A stretch of DNA of 64,000 bases from Helicobacter canadensis MIT 98-5491 (GTDB lineage: Bacteria > Campylobacterota > Campylobacteria > Campylobacterales > Helicobacteraceae), in the NCBI RefSeq assembly GCF_000162575.1, contig NZ_CM000776.2, forward strand, positions 934,950 to 998,949. The letters are read 5' to 3'. Shown here piece after piece: positions 1 to 8,953 of the stretch (its first letter is position 1; every line of letters starts with the position of its first letter). Position numbers and translations under genes: made by a program. The notes under the pieces were generated by a model. That model was not told the origin of the DNA. It worked only from the letters and a program-made list of their open reading frames with translations, and ran no database searches.

Positions 1-2
1 AT

Positions 3-74
3 AAAATTAATGGGGAAAGAACCATTGAAGAAATTGTAAGCGAAATGGAAAATTTTATTAAAAGTAAAAATTAA
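3..74 (+). CDS. adk: adenylate kinase, C-terminal end only
   Basis: The window opens inside this gene. The last 23 codons (reading frame from base 3) end in a TAA at 72-74. The tail contains INGERTIEEIVSEM, which closely resembles the C terminus of Helicobacter pylori Adk as I recall it (INGERSIEEIVHEM). Adenylate kinase interconverts ATP, AMP and ADP. The next gene is ppa, also an expected neighbour in Helicobacter. The gap to ppa is only 10 bases and holds the ppa ribosome binding site, so the two are probably co-transcribed. The identification rests on a short stretch plus context. Confidence 0.75.
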   Translation, partial: KINGERTIEEIVSEMENFIKSKN

Positions 75-84
75 AGGAGAAAAT

Positions 85-606
85 ATGGATTTAAGTAAAA
101 TTGAAGTAGGAAGTAATCCCGATAAATTAAATGTTGTGATTGAGATTCCTTATGGAAGTAATATTAAATATGAAATTGATAAAGATAGTGGTGCGGTCGT
201 TGTTGATAGAGTGATGTATAGTGCGATGTTTTATCCTGCAAATTACGGGTTTGTGCCAAATACTTTAAGTGATGATGGTGATCCCGCAGATGTCTTGGTG
301 ATCAATGAATATCCTTTGCAAGCTGGAAGTGTGATTAAAGCACGATTAATTGGTGTTTTGATTATGGAAGATGAAAGTGGAATGGATGAAAAATTGATCG
401 CTGTGCCAATTTCAAAGATTGATCCAAGATATGATAACATTAAATCACTAGAAGATTTACCAAAAATTACACTTGATAGAATCAAGAATTTTTTTGAAAC
501 TTATAAAATGCTAGAGCCAAATAAATGGGTAAAAGTTAAAGAATATCGCGATTTAGAGAGTGCTAAGGGGATTTTAGATAAGGCAATTGCAAATTATAAA
601 TCATAA
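85..606 (+). CDS. ppa: inorganic pyrophosphatase (family I, soluble)
   Basis: This 173-residue protein has the normal length of a bacterial family I pyrophosphatase. It hydrolyses pyrophosphate to phosphate in the cytoplasm and so pulls biosynthetic reactions forward. The family signature D-x-D-P-x-D is present as D64-G-D66-P-A-D69, matching the metal-binding aspartates of the E. coli enzyme. The conserved YxxNYGF-type stretch (YPANYGFVP, residues 50-58) lies just before it. The ATG is preceded by AAAGGAG at good spacing. The gene directly follows adk and is followed by a 162-base gap before the TRAP operon. Confidence 0.97.
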   Translation: MDLSKIEVGSNPDKLNVVIEIPYGSNIKYEIDKDSGAVVVDRVMYSAMFYPANYGFVPNTLSDDGDPADVLVINEYPLQAGSVIKARLIGVLIMEDESGMDEKLIAVPISKIDPRYDNIKSLEDLPKITLDRIKNFFETYKMLEPNKWVKVKEYRDLESAKGILDKAIANYKS

Positions 607-707
607 TAAATTAAAAAATTTGTTTCAAAAAGTAATTTTTATAGTTGCAAAATTAGGATTTTAAACAAAGAAATAAAAATATGCTCAACTTTTAGCAAAA
701 CTTTGTA

Positions 708-745
708 AAATATAAAATCTTACGCGTAAGTGTAAGTTTTATATT
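708..745 (+). promoter_or_regulatory. probable promoter and palindrome upstream of the TRAP transporter operon
   Basis: The 162-base gap between ppa and dctP holds a sigma-70-like -10 element (TATAAAAT at 711-718). It is followed directly by a perfect 12-bp palindrome, CTTACGCGTAAG at 719-730. A second GTAAG follows at 732-736. The palindrome sits where transcription would start, so it could be an operator. This is a reading of pattern and position only. Confidence 0.4.
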
Positions 746-768
746 TTTACTTCTAAAAGGAGAGATTA

Positions 769-1788
769 ATGAAGAAAGTTATTTTAGCTTCAATATTTGC
801 TACATTTGCTTTAGTTGGTTGTGGAGGTAGCAATAAAGAATCAGCAGCAGCAGATGATTCTAATAAGGTTTATGAGGTTAAATTTGCTCATGTTGTGAGT
901 GCCAATACTCCAAAAGGAAGGGCGGCTGATTTTTTTGCAAAACGCGTTAATGAAATGACAAATGGTCAAATCGTGGTGCATGTATTCCCATCTGCACAAC
1001 TTGTTGATGATGATAAAGTTTTTCAAGAATTAAAACGCAATAATGTGCAATTAGCAGCACCTAGTTTTTCAAAATTTACTCCCTTTGCTAAAGAATTTAA
1101 CTTATGGGATATTCCTTTCATTTTCCGCGATACAGAGCATTTACATAAAGTAATGGATGGAGAAGTAGGGCAAATTTTAAAAGATGTGATCACTGCTAAA
1201 GGTTATGTGGCATTGGATTATTGGGATGCTGGATTTAAGCAATTTAGCACAAATAAAAAACCAATCATTTTACCAAGTGATGCAGAAGGTCAAAAAATGC
1301 GCATTATGAGCTCTAAAGTGCTAGAAGAACAAACAAAAGCCATTAAAGCAATTCCACAAGTTTTGCCTTTTGGAGAGGTGTATTCAGCATTGCAAACAGG
1401 TGTTGTTGATGCAGCGGAGAATCCACTTTCAAACCTTTATAATTCTAAATTCTATGAAGTGCAAAGCTCTATTACAATGTCTAATCATGGTTATTTAGGT
1501 TATTTGGTGGTTGCAAGTGAGAAGTTTTGGAATGAATTGCCAAAAGATTTACAAGAGAAATTTGTTGCTGCAATGAAAGAAGCGACAGCTTATGAGAGAG
1601 AAGAGAGTGCTAAAGAAGAAGCAATGCTTTTAGATAAACTTAAAGCAGATGATAAAACAGGAACACAGATTTTTGAGCTTACCGAAGATCAAAAGCAACA
1701 ATGGCAAGATGTGATGATAGCTATTTATCCAAAATTTTATGATTTAGTAAGTCAAGAATTGATAGAAAAGACAATTAACACTAAATAG
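769..1788 (+). CDS. dctP: TRAP transporter substrate-binding protein, DctP family
   Basis: This 339-residue protein is the extracytoplasmic solute receptor of a tripartite ATP-independent periplasmic transporter. The N terminus is a lipoprotein signal: a short charged start, a hydrophobic stretch, and the lipobox L15-V-G-C18. The receptor is therefore probably anchored by lipid rather than free in the periplasm. The mature part has typical DctP features, including a GQKMRI segment near residue 180 whose arginine in this family binds the substrate carboxylate. The genes for both membrane subunits follow at once. C4-dicarboxylates are the usual substrates, but sequence alone does not fix the ligand. 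AAAGGAGAG precedes the ATG. Confidence 0.9.
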   Translation: MKKVILASIFATFALVGCGGSNKESAAADDSNKVYEVKFAHVVSANTPKGRAADFFAKRVNEMTNGQIVVHVFPSAQLVDDDKVFQELKRNNVQLAAPSFSKFTPFAKEFNLWDIPFIFRDTEHLHKVMDGEVGQILKDVITAKGYVALDYWDAGFKQFSTNKKPIILPSDAEGQKMRIMSSKVLEEQTKAIKAIPQVLPFGEVYSALQTGVVDAAENPLSNLYNSKFYEVQSSITMSNHGYLGYLVVASEKFWNELPKDLQEKFVAAMKEATAYEREESAKEEAMLLDKLKADDKTGTQIFELTEDQKQQWQDVMIAIYPKFYDLVSQELIEKTINTK

Positions 1789-1799
1789 AAGGGTTGGAT

Positions 1800-2420
1800 T
1801 TGAAAGAATTATTGTTGATGATTCAAAAACCATTTTTGTATGCACACAAAAGTCCTGGCATTAATAGATTTTTTGCGGTTTTGGATACTATAATTGCAGG
1901 AATTAATAAAAATGTTGCTGTGTGGGGAATGGCAATTGGAATTGTGATTACCGCAGTTAATGTATGTATGCGGTATATTGCTGGGTTTTTCCCAGAGATT
2001 GGCTCATTGACTTGGGCAGAAGAAGTGGCACGATATTGTTTTTTGTGGTCAGCCTTTTTTGGAGCGGCTTATGGTTTTCGAAAAGGTGTCCATATCTCTG
2101 TAACGATGCTTCTTGAAAAGTTTTCTCCATCTTGGGCAAAAGCTTGTGTGCTTGGGACACATATTTTAAATTCTATTTTTTTAGGATTTATGTTTTATGC
2201 AAGTTTAATGGTGTGCGTATTGAATTATGAAATAGGCTATATGAGTGAGGCACTCCATAATGTTCCTTTATGGGTTTTTCTTCTTTGTTTGCCAATTGCA
2301 TTTTTTGGAGCAACTTATCGTAGTATAGAAAAAATTTATGAAGTTTCTTGGATGGATGCAGATAAGGTTGTTAGAAATGCAGAAGAAGAAATGATACACG
2401 ATTCAGTGATTAAGGATTAA
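1800..2420 (+). CDS. dctQ: TRAP transporter small membrane subunit, DctQ family
   Basis: About 206 residues with hydrophobic segments spaced as in DctQ, the four-helix small permease subunit that joins DctM. There is no ATG at the 5' end. TTG codons occur at 1794 and 1800. The one at 1800 is preferred because GAAGGG (1788-1793) lies six bases before it, whereas at 1794 it would touch the start codon. The conserved region W-A-E-E-x-x-R-Y (about residues 69-76 from this start), followed by a segment containing RKGVH, is typical of DctQ. The protein extends about 30 residues past the last membrane helix with a charged tail. It lies 9 bases before dctM. Confidence 0.88.
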   Translation: MKELLLMIQKPFLYAHKSPGINRFFAVLDTIIAGINKNVAVWGMAIGIVITAVNVCMRYIAGFFPEIGSLTWAEEVARYCFLWSAFFGAAYGFRKGVHISVTMLLEKFSPSWAKACVLGTHILNSIFLGFMFYASLMVCVLNYEIGYMSEALHNVPLWVFLLCLPIAFFGATYRSIEKIYEVSWMDADKVVRNAEEEMIHDSVIKD

Positions 2421-2429
2421 GGGGAGATT

Positions 2430-3707
2430 ATGAGTGTTGCATTTTTGCTAATTGTTTTATTTGGATTGTTATTGCTTGGTGTTCCCGTTGCGATTTCTTT
2501 GGGAGTGAGTGCGGTATGCACGATGATTTTATTTAGCTCTTATGATATTATGGGTGTTCCAGAGATTATGCTTAATGGTTTGAAACCGGCATTGATGGCA
2601 ATTCCAATGTTTATTTTAGCAGGCTCTTTGATGAGTAAAGGGAGTTCTGCACAAAGAATTGTAGATTTTGCTAAGAGTATTGTAGGACATTTGCCCGGTG
2701 GGCTTCCTATGAGTGCGATTTTAGCGTGTATTATTTTTGCTGCTGTAAGTGGAAGTTCTCCTGCTACTGTTGTTGCAATTGGTTCAGTTATGTTTGTCGC
2801 ACTCAAAGAAGCAGGGTATCCTAAAAGTTATTCTGTAGGTGCGATTACTTCAGCAGGTAGTCTTGGGATTTTGATTCCTCCTTCTGTGGTTATGATTGTT
2901 TATGGTGTAACAGCGGAAGTTTCAATTGAAAAGCTTTTTATGGCAGGAGTTATTCCAGGTTTAATGATTGGTGGAGCAATGATGCTTTATGCTTATATTG
3001 GAGCTAAGCGACTTGGGTTTAAATCAACAACTCCAGCAAGTCTTAAAGAGCGATGGATGAAATTCAAAGAAGCTTTTTGGGCATTATTGATTGTTTTTGT
3101 TGTGATTGGTGGAATCTATGCAGGAATCTTTACTGCTACTGAAGCAGCAGGAATTAGTGCTGTGTATGCTTTTATTGTCTCAATCTTTGTGTATAAGGAC
3201 ATTAAAATCAAGGATTTATATAGCGTATTTTTAGATGCTGCTATTACAACTGCGATGATTTTCTTTATAATTGGCTTTGCGGTTGTTTTTGCCCATTTTC
3301 TAACAAGCGAGAGAATACCGCATATTATTGCTGAAAATTTAGTAAGCATGAATATGACTTGGTGGATGTTTTTAATTTTGGTCAATCTTATTCTCTTTTT
3401 AATGGGGCAATTTATGGAGCCAAGCTCGGTTGTGATGATTATGACACCATTGCTTTTGCCAATTGCATTGCAACTTGGAATTGATCCTATTCATTTTGGT
3501 ATTATTATGATTGTAAATATGGAGATTGGTATGCTAACGCCTCCTGTTGGCTTGAATTTGTTTGTGGCAAGTTCATTAACAAACTTAAGTTTAAAAGATG
3601 TAACTATTTCCATTATTCCTTGGCTTTGTGTTTTATTGCTTGGTTTAATTTTGACTACCTATATTCCAGAAATTTCCTTGTGGCTACCCAATCTATTGGA
3701 TCAATAG
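2430..3707 (+). CDS. dctM: TRAP transporter large membrane subunit, DctM family
   Basis: A 425-residue, very hydrophobic protein of the length expected for DctM, the channel-forming subunit that uses a sodium or proton gradient. Family features are visible: the GSSPATVVAIGSVM stretch near residue 109, GILIPPSVVMIVYG near 147, and a repeat-related second half with MLTPPVGLNLFV near 369. These glycine/proline-rich hairpins form the substrate path in the family. AAGGGGA precedes the ATG. The order P-Q-M and the tight spacing show a single operon. Confidence 0.94.
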   Translation: MSVAFLLIVLFGLLLLGVPVAISLGVSAVCTMILFSSYDIMGVPEIMLNGLKPALMAIPMFILAGSLMSKGSSAQRIVDFAKSIVGHLPGGLPMSAILACIIFAAVSGSSPATVVAIGSVMFVALKEAGYPKSYSVGAITSAGSLGILIPPSVVMIVYGVTAEVSIEKLFMAGVIPGLMIGGAMMLYAYIGAKRLGFKSTTPASLKERWMKFKEAFWALLIVFVVIGGIYAGIFTATEAAGISAVYAFIVSIFVYKDIKIKDLYSVFLDAAITTAMIFFIIGFAVVFAHFLTSERIPHIIAENLVSMNMTWWMFLILVNLILFLMGQFMEPSSVVMIMTPLLLPIALQLGIDPIHFGIIMIVNMEIGMLTPPVGLNLFVASSLTNLSLKDVTISIIPWLCVLLLGLILTTYIPEISLWLPNLLDQ

Positions 3708-3729
3708 CTTTTTACAATAGGAGATTGCT

Positions 3730-4479
3730 TTGGAAGAATGGTTAATTACTTTTTTTGATAAAGCACCGCTTTTAATTAGTTTTATTGCAGGGATTCTAAC
3801 TTTTGTTAGTCCTTGCGTTTTACCCCTTATTCCTGCTTATCTTTCTTATATCTCTGAAGTCTCTCTAAGCGAACTTAAAGCCTATGAAACATTAGATTTT
3901 AAAATGCGTTTAGTGATTGTTCGTAATGCTTTGTTTTTTGTTTTGGGAATGGGGATTGTTTTTGTTTTGCTTGGGGCTGTGGCAGCTAGAATCTTGAGTG
4001 GAGGAATTTTGCTTAGCCCTATTGTTGCATATTTTGCTGGAGGAATCTTAATAATTTTTGGATTGCATACGGCTAGAGTTATTCAGATTCCTTTTTTGAA
4101 TTACCAAAAAACTTTTTCTATTCACATGATTTCTTTTAATTTTTTGCGTGATTTTTTCACACCTTTTTTGTTGGGTGTGAGTTTTTCATTGGGTTGGACA
4201 CCTTGTGTGGGTCCTATCTTAGCAGGAATTATTTCTTTGGCAAGCTTAGAGGCTAATGAGGGGGTTATGCTTATGGTGATTTATACTTTAGGGTTTAGCT
4301 TACCTTTTTTATTGTGTGCATTTTTAGTGGGATATATTTTTGCATTTTTAGAGCATATAAAGAAATATTTTAAATGGATTGAGTGGTGTGCTGGTGGGTT
4401 ATTAATTGTAATTGGAATTTTGATAATGAGTGGAAAAATGGCTTGGTTGTCTAATTATCTTGTAAAGGTTTTTGCTTAA
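3730..4479 (+). CDS. ccdA: cytochrome c biogenesis / thiol-disulfide transporter, CcdA family
   Basis: This 249-residue, six-helix membrane protein passes electrons from cytoplasmic thioredoxin to periplasmic thiol proteins, mainly for cytochrome c maturation. The two redox cysteines are both present in their family motifs: C29 in FVSPCVLPLIP and C159 in GWTPCVGPIL. The start is a TTG at 3730 with AGGAG seven bases upstream, and no better ATG is in frame. It follows dctM by 22 bases and ends one base before the ATG of the acetyltransferase gene, so it may be transcribed with both. A link to TRAP transport is not implied. Confidence 0.92.
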   Translation: MEEWLITFFDKAPLLISFIAGILTFVSPCVLPLIPAYLSYISEVSLSELKAYETLDFKMRLVIVRNALFFVLGMGIVFVLLGAVAARILSGGILLSPIVAYFAGGILIIFGLHTARVIQIPFLNYQKTFSIHMISFNFLRDFFTPFLLGVSFSLGWTPCVGPILAGIISLASLEANEGVMLMVIYTLGFSLPFLLCAFLVGYIFAFLEHIKKYFKWIEWCAGGLLIVIGILIMSGKMAWLSNYLVKVFA

Positions 4480-4947
4480 ATGGTAACCTTAAAGAATTTT
4501 ATTGATCTTGATGATTGGCAAAAGCGTGAAATTTGGCAATGGAGAAATAGCCAACAAGTCTCTTGTTATATGAAAAATAAGGTAATTTCTTGGGAAGAGC
4601 ATTTGGAATTTATTGAAGGATTGAAAAATGATTCCACAAAATTGTATTTTTTAGTTTTTTTAAATCAAGAGGCTATTGGTGTGATTGATTTTGTAGATTT
4701 AAAAAGAGGCGATTCGTGTGAGTTTGGATTGTATCAAAATCCCTGCTTGAAAGGTTATGGAGCGAGGCTTATGGAGATTCTTATGGAATATGCTTTAAAG
4801 GAATTGGCTATTAAGAATCTCTATGCCTGTGCTTTTAATGAGAATATCAAAGCTATTAATCTTTATTTAAAATTTGGCTTTATTTTAACAAAAAAGGATG
4901 AGATAATGAGTTATTTTAAATATTATCTGGGGGGGGGGGCTAAATAA
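4480..4947 (+). CDS. pseH: PseH-like GNAT N-acetyltransferase (pseudaminic acid pathway)
   Basis: A 155-residue GNAT-fold protein. In the family PseH acetylates UDP-4-amino-4,6-dideoxy-N-acetyl-beta-L-altrosamine on the way to pseudaminic acid, the sugar on Helicobacter and Campylobacter flagellin. Similarities to H. pylori PseH include the HLEFIEGLKN region (about residues 44-53), the LGxYxNPxLKGxG acetyl-CoA loop (about 85-97) and the AFNENIKAINLYLKFGF segment (about 123-139). The start ATG follows the ccdA stop directly. The gene ends in a run of eleven G residues (4929-4939) that encodes the glycines next to the C terminus. A gain or loss of one G would change the end of the protein (see the separate entry). 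Confidence 0.82.
   Translation: MVTLKNFIDLDDWQKREIWQWRNSQQVSCYMKNKVISWEEHLEFIEGLKNDSTKLYFLVFLNQEAIGVIDFVDLKRGDSCEFGLYQNPCLKGYGARLMEILMEYALKELAIKNLYACAFNENIKAINLYLKFGFILTKKDEIMSYFKYYLGGGAK
4929..4939 (+). repeat. G11 homopolymer in the 3' end of pseH (candidate phase-variable tract)
   Basis: Eleven consecutive G residues begin in codon 150 of pseH. In this group of bacteria G tracts of this length often change by one base during replication. With eleven G the protein ends GGGAK. With twelve it ends one residue sooner. With ten the frame runs on for 16 more codons and stops at a TAA (4988-4990) that overlaps the ATG (4990) of the next gene as TAATG. Tract length in an assembled genome may reflect a majority call or a sequencing error. 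Confidence 0.7.
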
Positions 4948-4989
4948 TAGTTTTATTAGTTTTCCTATTCTTCAAAGAAGGGCAAGTTA

Positions 4990-5622
4990 ATGAGAGTAGC
5001 AATTTTAACTTCGCCCAATCAATGGTTTATTCCTTATGCAGAAGAGTTGTGTGCTAAGATTCCTAAAAGTGATTTGTATTTCTCGCATCAAGAAATTAAA
5101 CAAGCTTATGAAATTGTTTTTATTCTTTCTTATCATCAAATTATCCCTAAAACTTTTTTGGTGAAAAATAAGTATAATCTTGTCATTCACGCTTCTAATT
5201 TACCTAAAGGAAAAGGTTGGTCTCCAATGTTTTGGCAAATTTTAGAGGGTAAAAATGAGATTATTTTTTCTTTGTTTGAAGCAGATGAAAAAGCCGATAA
5301 TGGCGAGATTTATTTGCAAAAAACACTAAAATTAAATGGAGTAGAGTTATATGAAGAGTTAAGAGATAAACAGGCTAAAATGTGTCAAACAATGTGTTTG
5401 GAATTTTTAGAAAAATATCCCAATATTTCCTCTAAAAAACAAGAAGGGAATGAGAGTTTTTATCCCAAAAGAAGTCCAAAAGATAGCGAATTAGATTTGA
5501 CAAAAAGTTTAGAGGAGCAATTTAATTTGTTAAGAATTGTGAGTAATGAAGAATTTCCAGCATTTTTTTATAAAGAGGGCAAAAAATTCATTTTAAAGAT
5601 TTATGATTTTAATGAAAAATAA
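4990..5622 (+). CDS. formyltransferase-family protein, likely sugar modification
   Basis: A 210-residue protein of the formyl_trans_N type (the fold of methionyl-tRNA formyltransferase and sugar N-formyltransferases, which use 10-formyl-tetrahydrofolate). The region VIHASNLPKGKGWSP (about residues 63-77) aligns with the family's catalytic histidine loop, and KADNGEIY (about 97-104) with the catalytic aspartate loop. The asparagine two residues before the histidine in Met-tRNA formyltransferase is not seen here. The protein is much shorter than true Fmt (about 310 residues), so it is not the tRNA enzyme. Its position just after pseH suggests formylation of a flagellin or surface sugar. AAGAAGGG lies before the ATG. 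Confidence 0.7.
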   Translation: MRVAILTSPNQWFIPYAEELCAKIPKSDLYFSHQEIKQAYEIVFILSYHQIIPKTFLVKNKYNLVIHASNLPKGKGWSPMFWQILEGKNEIIFSLFEADEKADNGEIYLQKTLKLNGVELYEELRDKQAKMCQTMCLEFLEKYPNISSKKQEGNESFYPKRSPKDSELDLTKSLEEQFNLLRIVSNEEFPAFFYKEGKKFILKIYDFNEK

Positions 5623-5694
5623 AATTAAAATAGTGAATAAAAAAGTTATAAAATATCTTAAGAGAAAAAACGAGCTTATAAAAAAGTGAAAATT

Positions 5695-5742
5695 AACCTC
5701 TAAGGCGTTATAATTTCCAAAATATTTTTTAGAGGTTTTGCT
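5695..5742 (+). promoter_or_regulatory. pyrG promoter with flanking inverted repeat
   Basis: A TATAAT -10 box lies at 5709-5714, which puts the start of transcription near 5720. A perfect 9-bp inverted repeat flanks it: AACCTCTAA at 5695-5703 and TTAGAGGTT at 5729-5737. The right arm includes the AGAGG that serves as the pyrG ribosome binding site. The left arm lies upstream of the expected transcript start, so the pair cannot form a hairpin in that mRNA. It could be a protein-binding site or chance. Confidence 0.5.
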
Positions 5743-7383
5743 ATGTCTAAGGTAGAGACAAAATACATATTTGTAACAGGAGGAGTCTTAAGCTCTCTTG
5801 GTAAAGGGATCACTTCTTCATCCATTGCGACTTTATTGAAACATTCTGGTTTTGAAGTGGGGATTTTGAAAATTGATCCTTATATTAATGTTGATCCTGG
5901 CACAATGAGTCCTTTAGAACACGGAGAAGTTTTTGTTACGCGAGATGGTGCTGAGACGGATTTGGATATTGGGCATTATGAGCGGTTTTTAAATATGGAT
6001 TTTTCTTCCAAAAATAACTTTACGACAGGGCAAGTGTATCTTTCTGTTATTGATAGAGAGCGTAAAGGCGGGTATTTAGGTAAGACGATTCAAGTGATTC
6101 CACATATTGTTGATGAGATTAAAAGAAGAATTAAGCTTGCAGGTGAAGGCAAGGAGATTTTGGTAGTTGAGCTTGGTGGGACTGTGGGTGATATTGAAGG
6201 GTTGCCATTTTTGGAGGCAATGCGTGAGATTAAACACGAATATGGAATAGAACGCGTGATTAGTGTGCATGTAACACTTATTCCGCTTATTCGTGTAGCA
6301 GGAGAATTAAAAACAAAGCCAACGCAACATAGTGTGCAGGAATTAAGACGCATTGGTATCACTCCACAAATTATTATTGCACGCACAGAAAAAGAATTAT
6401 CAAAAGAGTTAAAAAATAAGCTTTCAATGAGTTGTGATGTGGATTATGATTGTGTGATTATGGCTCAAGATGCTAAAAGCATTTACCAAATGCCTTTAAA
6501 TTTTCTAAAAGAAGGAGTTTTAGTTCCAATTTCAAGATTTTTAAAGCTGCCACAATCTACTCCTGATATGAAAGAGTGGGATAGCCTTGTCAAGCGAATC
6601 TTAGCCCCTCAAAATGAAGTGAGTATTGCGTTTGTTGGTAAATATTTAAATCTTAAAGAATCATATAAATCTCTTATTGAAGCCTTGGTGCATGCAGGGG
6701 CAAATTTAGATACTAAAGTGAATATTCAATGGATTGATAGTGAGGAGTTAGAGCGGAATCAAGAATTACTAAAACAATTAAAATATGTTGATGGAATCTT
6801 GGTGCCAGGTGGTTTTGGTGAGCGTGGGATTAAGGGTAAAATGGAAGCAATTAAATTTGCAAGGGAAAATAAAATTCCATTCCTTGGAATCTGCCTTGGT
6901 ATGCAACTAGCAATCTTGGAATTTGCGCGTAATGTATTAGGGGTTAAAGAAGCTGATTCGATGGAATTTAATCCAAAGACTAAAGAACCTTTTATTTACC
7001 TAATTGAAAATTTCATCGATCAAAATGGAGAAAAGCAAATCCGCACTCATACTTCTCCTATGGGCGGAACGATGCGGCTTGGAGAGTATGAATGTCAAAC
7101 TAAAGAGGGCAGTAAATTACAAAAAGCTTATAATGGGCAGAAAATTATTAAAGAAAGACATCGTCATCGTTATGAAGCAAATCCTAAATATAGAGAGATT
7201 TTAGAAAAAAATGGTTTGATTATTTCAGGAGAATCAAAAGGACTCATTGAAGTCATTGAGTTAGAAAATCACCCTTGGTTTGTTGCTGTTCAGTTCCATC
7301 CGGAATTTACTTCAAGACTGCAAGCTCCCAATTTAGTGATTTTGGAGTTTATTAAACAGGCTTCAAAGCATAATGCCAATTGA
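5743..7383 (+). CDS. pyrG: CTP synthase
   Basis: This 546-residue cytoplasmic enzyme makes CTP from UTP, ATP and glutamine. The N-terminal synthase domain has the P-loop [10 protein letters not shown] at residues 13-22. The C-terminal glutamine amidotransferase domain has the nucleophile C384 in GICLGMQ and the catalytic H519 and E521 in FHPEF. Length and motifs are complete. The start ATG follows its own promoter. The 3' end overlaps the start of recJ by 11 bases, so translation of the two is probably coupled. Confidence 0.98.
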   Translation: MSKVETKYIFVTGGVLSSLGKGITSSSIATLLKHSGFEVGILKIDPYINVDPGTMSPLEHGEVFVTRDGAETDLDIGHYERFLNMDFSSKNNFTTGQVYLSVIDRERKGGYLGKTIQVIPHIVDEIKRRIKLAGEGKEILVVELGGTVGDIEGLPFLEAMREIKHEYGIERVISVHVTLIPLIRVAGELKTKPTQHSVQELRRIGITPQIIIARTEKELSKELKNKLSMSCDVDYDCVIMAQDAKSIYQMPLNFLKEGVLVPISRFLKLPQSTPDMKEWDSLVKRILAPQNEVSIAFVGKYLNLKESYKSLIEALVHAGANLDTKVNIQWIDSEELERNQELLKQLKYVDGILVPGGFGERGIKGKMEAIKFARENKIPFLGICLGMQLAILEFARNVLGVKEADSMEFNPKTKEPFIYLIENFIDQNGEKQIRTHTSPMGGTMRLGEYECQTKEGSKLQKAYNGQKIIKERHRHRYEANPKYREILEKNGLIISGESKGLIEVIELENHPWFVAVQFHPEFTSRLQAPNLVILEFIKQASKHNAN

Positions 7384-8953
7384 TTTTCAAAATCTTTCTT
7401 TACTTGATATAAGCCTTATTAGAGAGAAACTCATCTCACGCTTTAGTGCAATGGAGATTTTAAATTTACAGAATCTCCCCTTGCCAAGTGCTTTAAATAA
7501 TCTTCCTCAAATTGCTAAAAAGATTGTCCAAGCTATCAAAGAGCAAAAAAAAATAGCAGTGGTTGGGGATTATGATGTAGATGGAGTTGTTTCTTGTGCG
7601 ATTTTACAAGATTTTTTTAAAAGAATACCTTATAGTATTTTGGTGGTAATACCCAATCGCTTCAGTGATGGATATGGAATTTCTAGTGCTTTGGTAGAAA
7701 AAATAGATTGTGATATGATTATCACGGCGGATAATGGAATTAATGCTATAGAAGCTGCGGAAGTTTGTAAAAAAAAAGGAATTGAATTAATTATTACCGA
7801 TCACCACACTCCTCAAGAGATTCTGCCTGATGCGTTAATTTGTAATCCTAAGATTTCTCCAAATTTCCCCGAATCTGAAATTTGTGGAGCTTGTGTGGCG
7901 TGGTATTTGTGTGCGGCTATCAAGCAAGAAATGAATCTAAAAGTCTCAATGGTAGAATTTTTGGATTTATTGGCTTTGGCAATCGTGAGTGATGTGATGC
8001 CTCTAAGGGGAATGAATTGGGTGCTTTTGAAAAAAGGTTTGGAGATTTTAGGGCAGAATAGGCGAGTGTCTTTGAGTTTATTAAGAGAACATTTTAAAAA
8101 GTATCCACTTAATGCACAATTATTGGGATATTACTTTGTTCCACTTTTAAATTGTGCTGGAAGGATAGGGAGTGCTGAACTTGCTTATCAATTTTTAATA
8201 CAAAATGATTCTAAAGCAGCCTATCAAATTTTAGAGGAACTTTTGGAGCTTAATCGACAAAGAAAAGCAATGCAAAATCAAGTTTTTTTAGAAGCAAAAG
8301 AAGATTTTATGCACCAAGAAAACTTTGAAGCATTACCCTTTGTGGTGGTGTATAATCCAACTTGGAATGAAGGAGTTATTGGGATTGTGGCGGCAAAACT
8401 TTGTGAAGAGTTTGCAAAGCCGAGTATTGTTTTAACAAATAATGAAGGTAAGTTAAAAGGCAGTATGCGTTCTAATGGTATTGATTGTGTTGAGACTTTA
8501 GCAAAACATAAGGAATTTTTGGAGAATTTTGGAGGACATTTTAAGGCAGCTGGACTTGGGTTATTACAAGAAAACTTTGAAGTTTTTAAAGAGGCATTAA
8601 TGAATATGGAGATTTGTAGCGAACAAAAAATTCAAAATGATGTGCTTGGAATATTACCACTTCAAAAGATTAACTTAGAGATTTTTAGAATTTTAAATGA
8701 ATTTGAGCCTTATGGAGAGGGTAATGCTATGCCAAAATTTGCAACAAGAGCAAAAGTATTATCCGTGAAACTATTTGGAGATAATAATAGTAAAATACTT
8801 TTAGAACAAGATGGAATCACAAAGGAGGCTTTGAAGTTTTCTGAAAATCTTCAAGGTTATGAAAATCAAGAAATAGAGTTGATTTATTCTTTGCAGTGGG
8901 ATCGATTTAGTTCTAATGTAATTTTAAAAATAGAAGATTATTTTTTAGCATAA
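7373..8953 (+). CDS. recJ: single-stranded-DNA-specific exonuclease RecJ
   Basis: A 526-residue DHH-family nuclease that degrades single-stranded DNA 5' to 3' in recombination and repair. The metal-binding motifs are visible: D66-Y-D68-V-D70-G and D143-H144-H145. The GGH-type motif of the DHHA1 domain is present as [10 protein letters not shown] near residue 385. It overlaps pyrG by 11 bases on the 5' side. At the 3' end its last 16 bases overlap the end of the convergent RND gene on the other strand, leaving no room for a separate terminator. Confidence 0.95.
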   Translation: MPIDFQNLSLLDISLIREKLISRFSAMEILNLQNLPLPSALNNLPQIAKKIVQAIKEQKKIAVVGDYDVDGVVSCAILQDFFKRIPYSILVVIPNRFSDGYGISSALVEKIDCDMIITADNGINAIEAAEVCKKKGIELIITDHHTPQEILPDALICNPKISPNFPESEICGACVAWYLCAAIKQEMNLKVSMVEFLDLLALAIVSDVMPLRGMNWVLLKKGLEILGQNRRVSLSLLREHFKKYPLNAQLLGYYFVPLLNCAGRIGSAELAYQFLIQNDSKAAYQILEELLELNRQRKAMQNQVFLEAKEDFMHQENFEALPFVVVYNPTWNEGVIGIVAAKLCEEFAKPSIVLTNNEGKLKGSMRSNGIDCVETLAKHKEFLENFGGHFKAAGLGLLQENFEVFKEALMNMEICSEQKIQNDVLGILPLQKINLEIFRILNEFEPYGEGNAMPKFATRAKVLSVKLFGDNNSKILLEQDGITKEALKFSENLQGYENQEIELIYSLQWDRFSSNVILKIEDYFLA

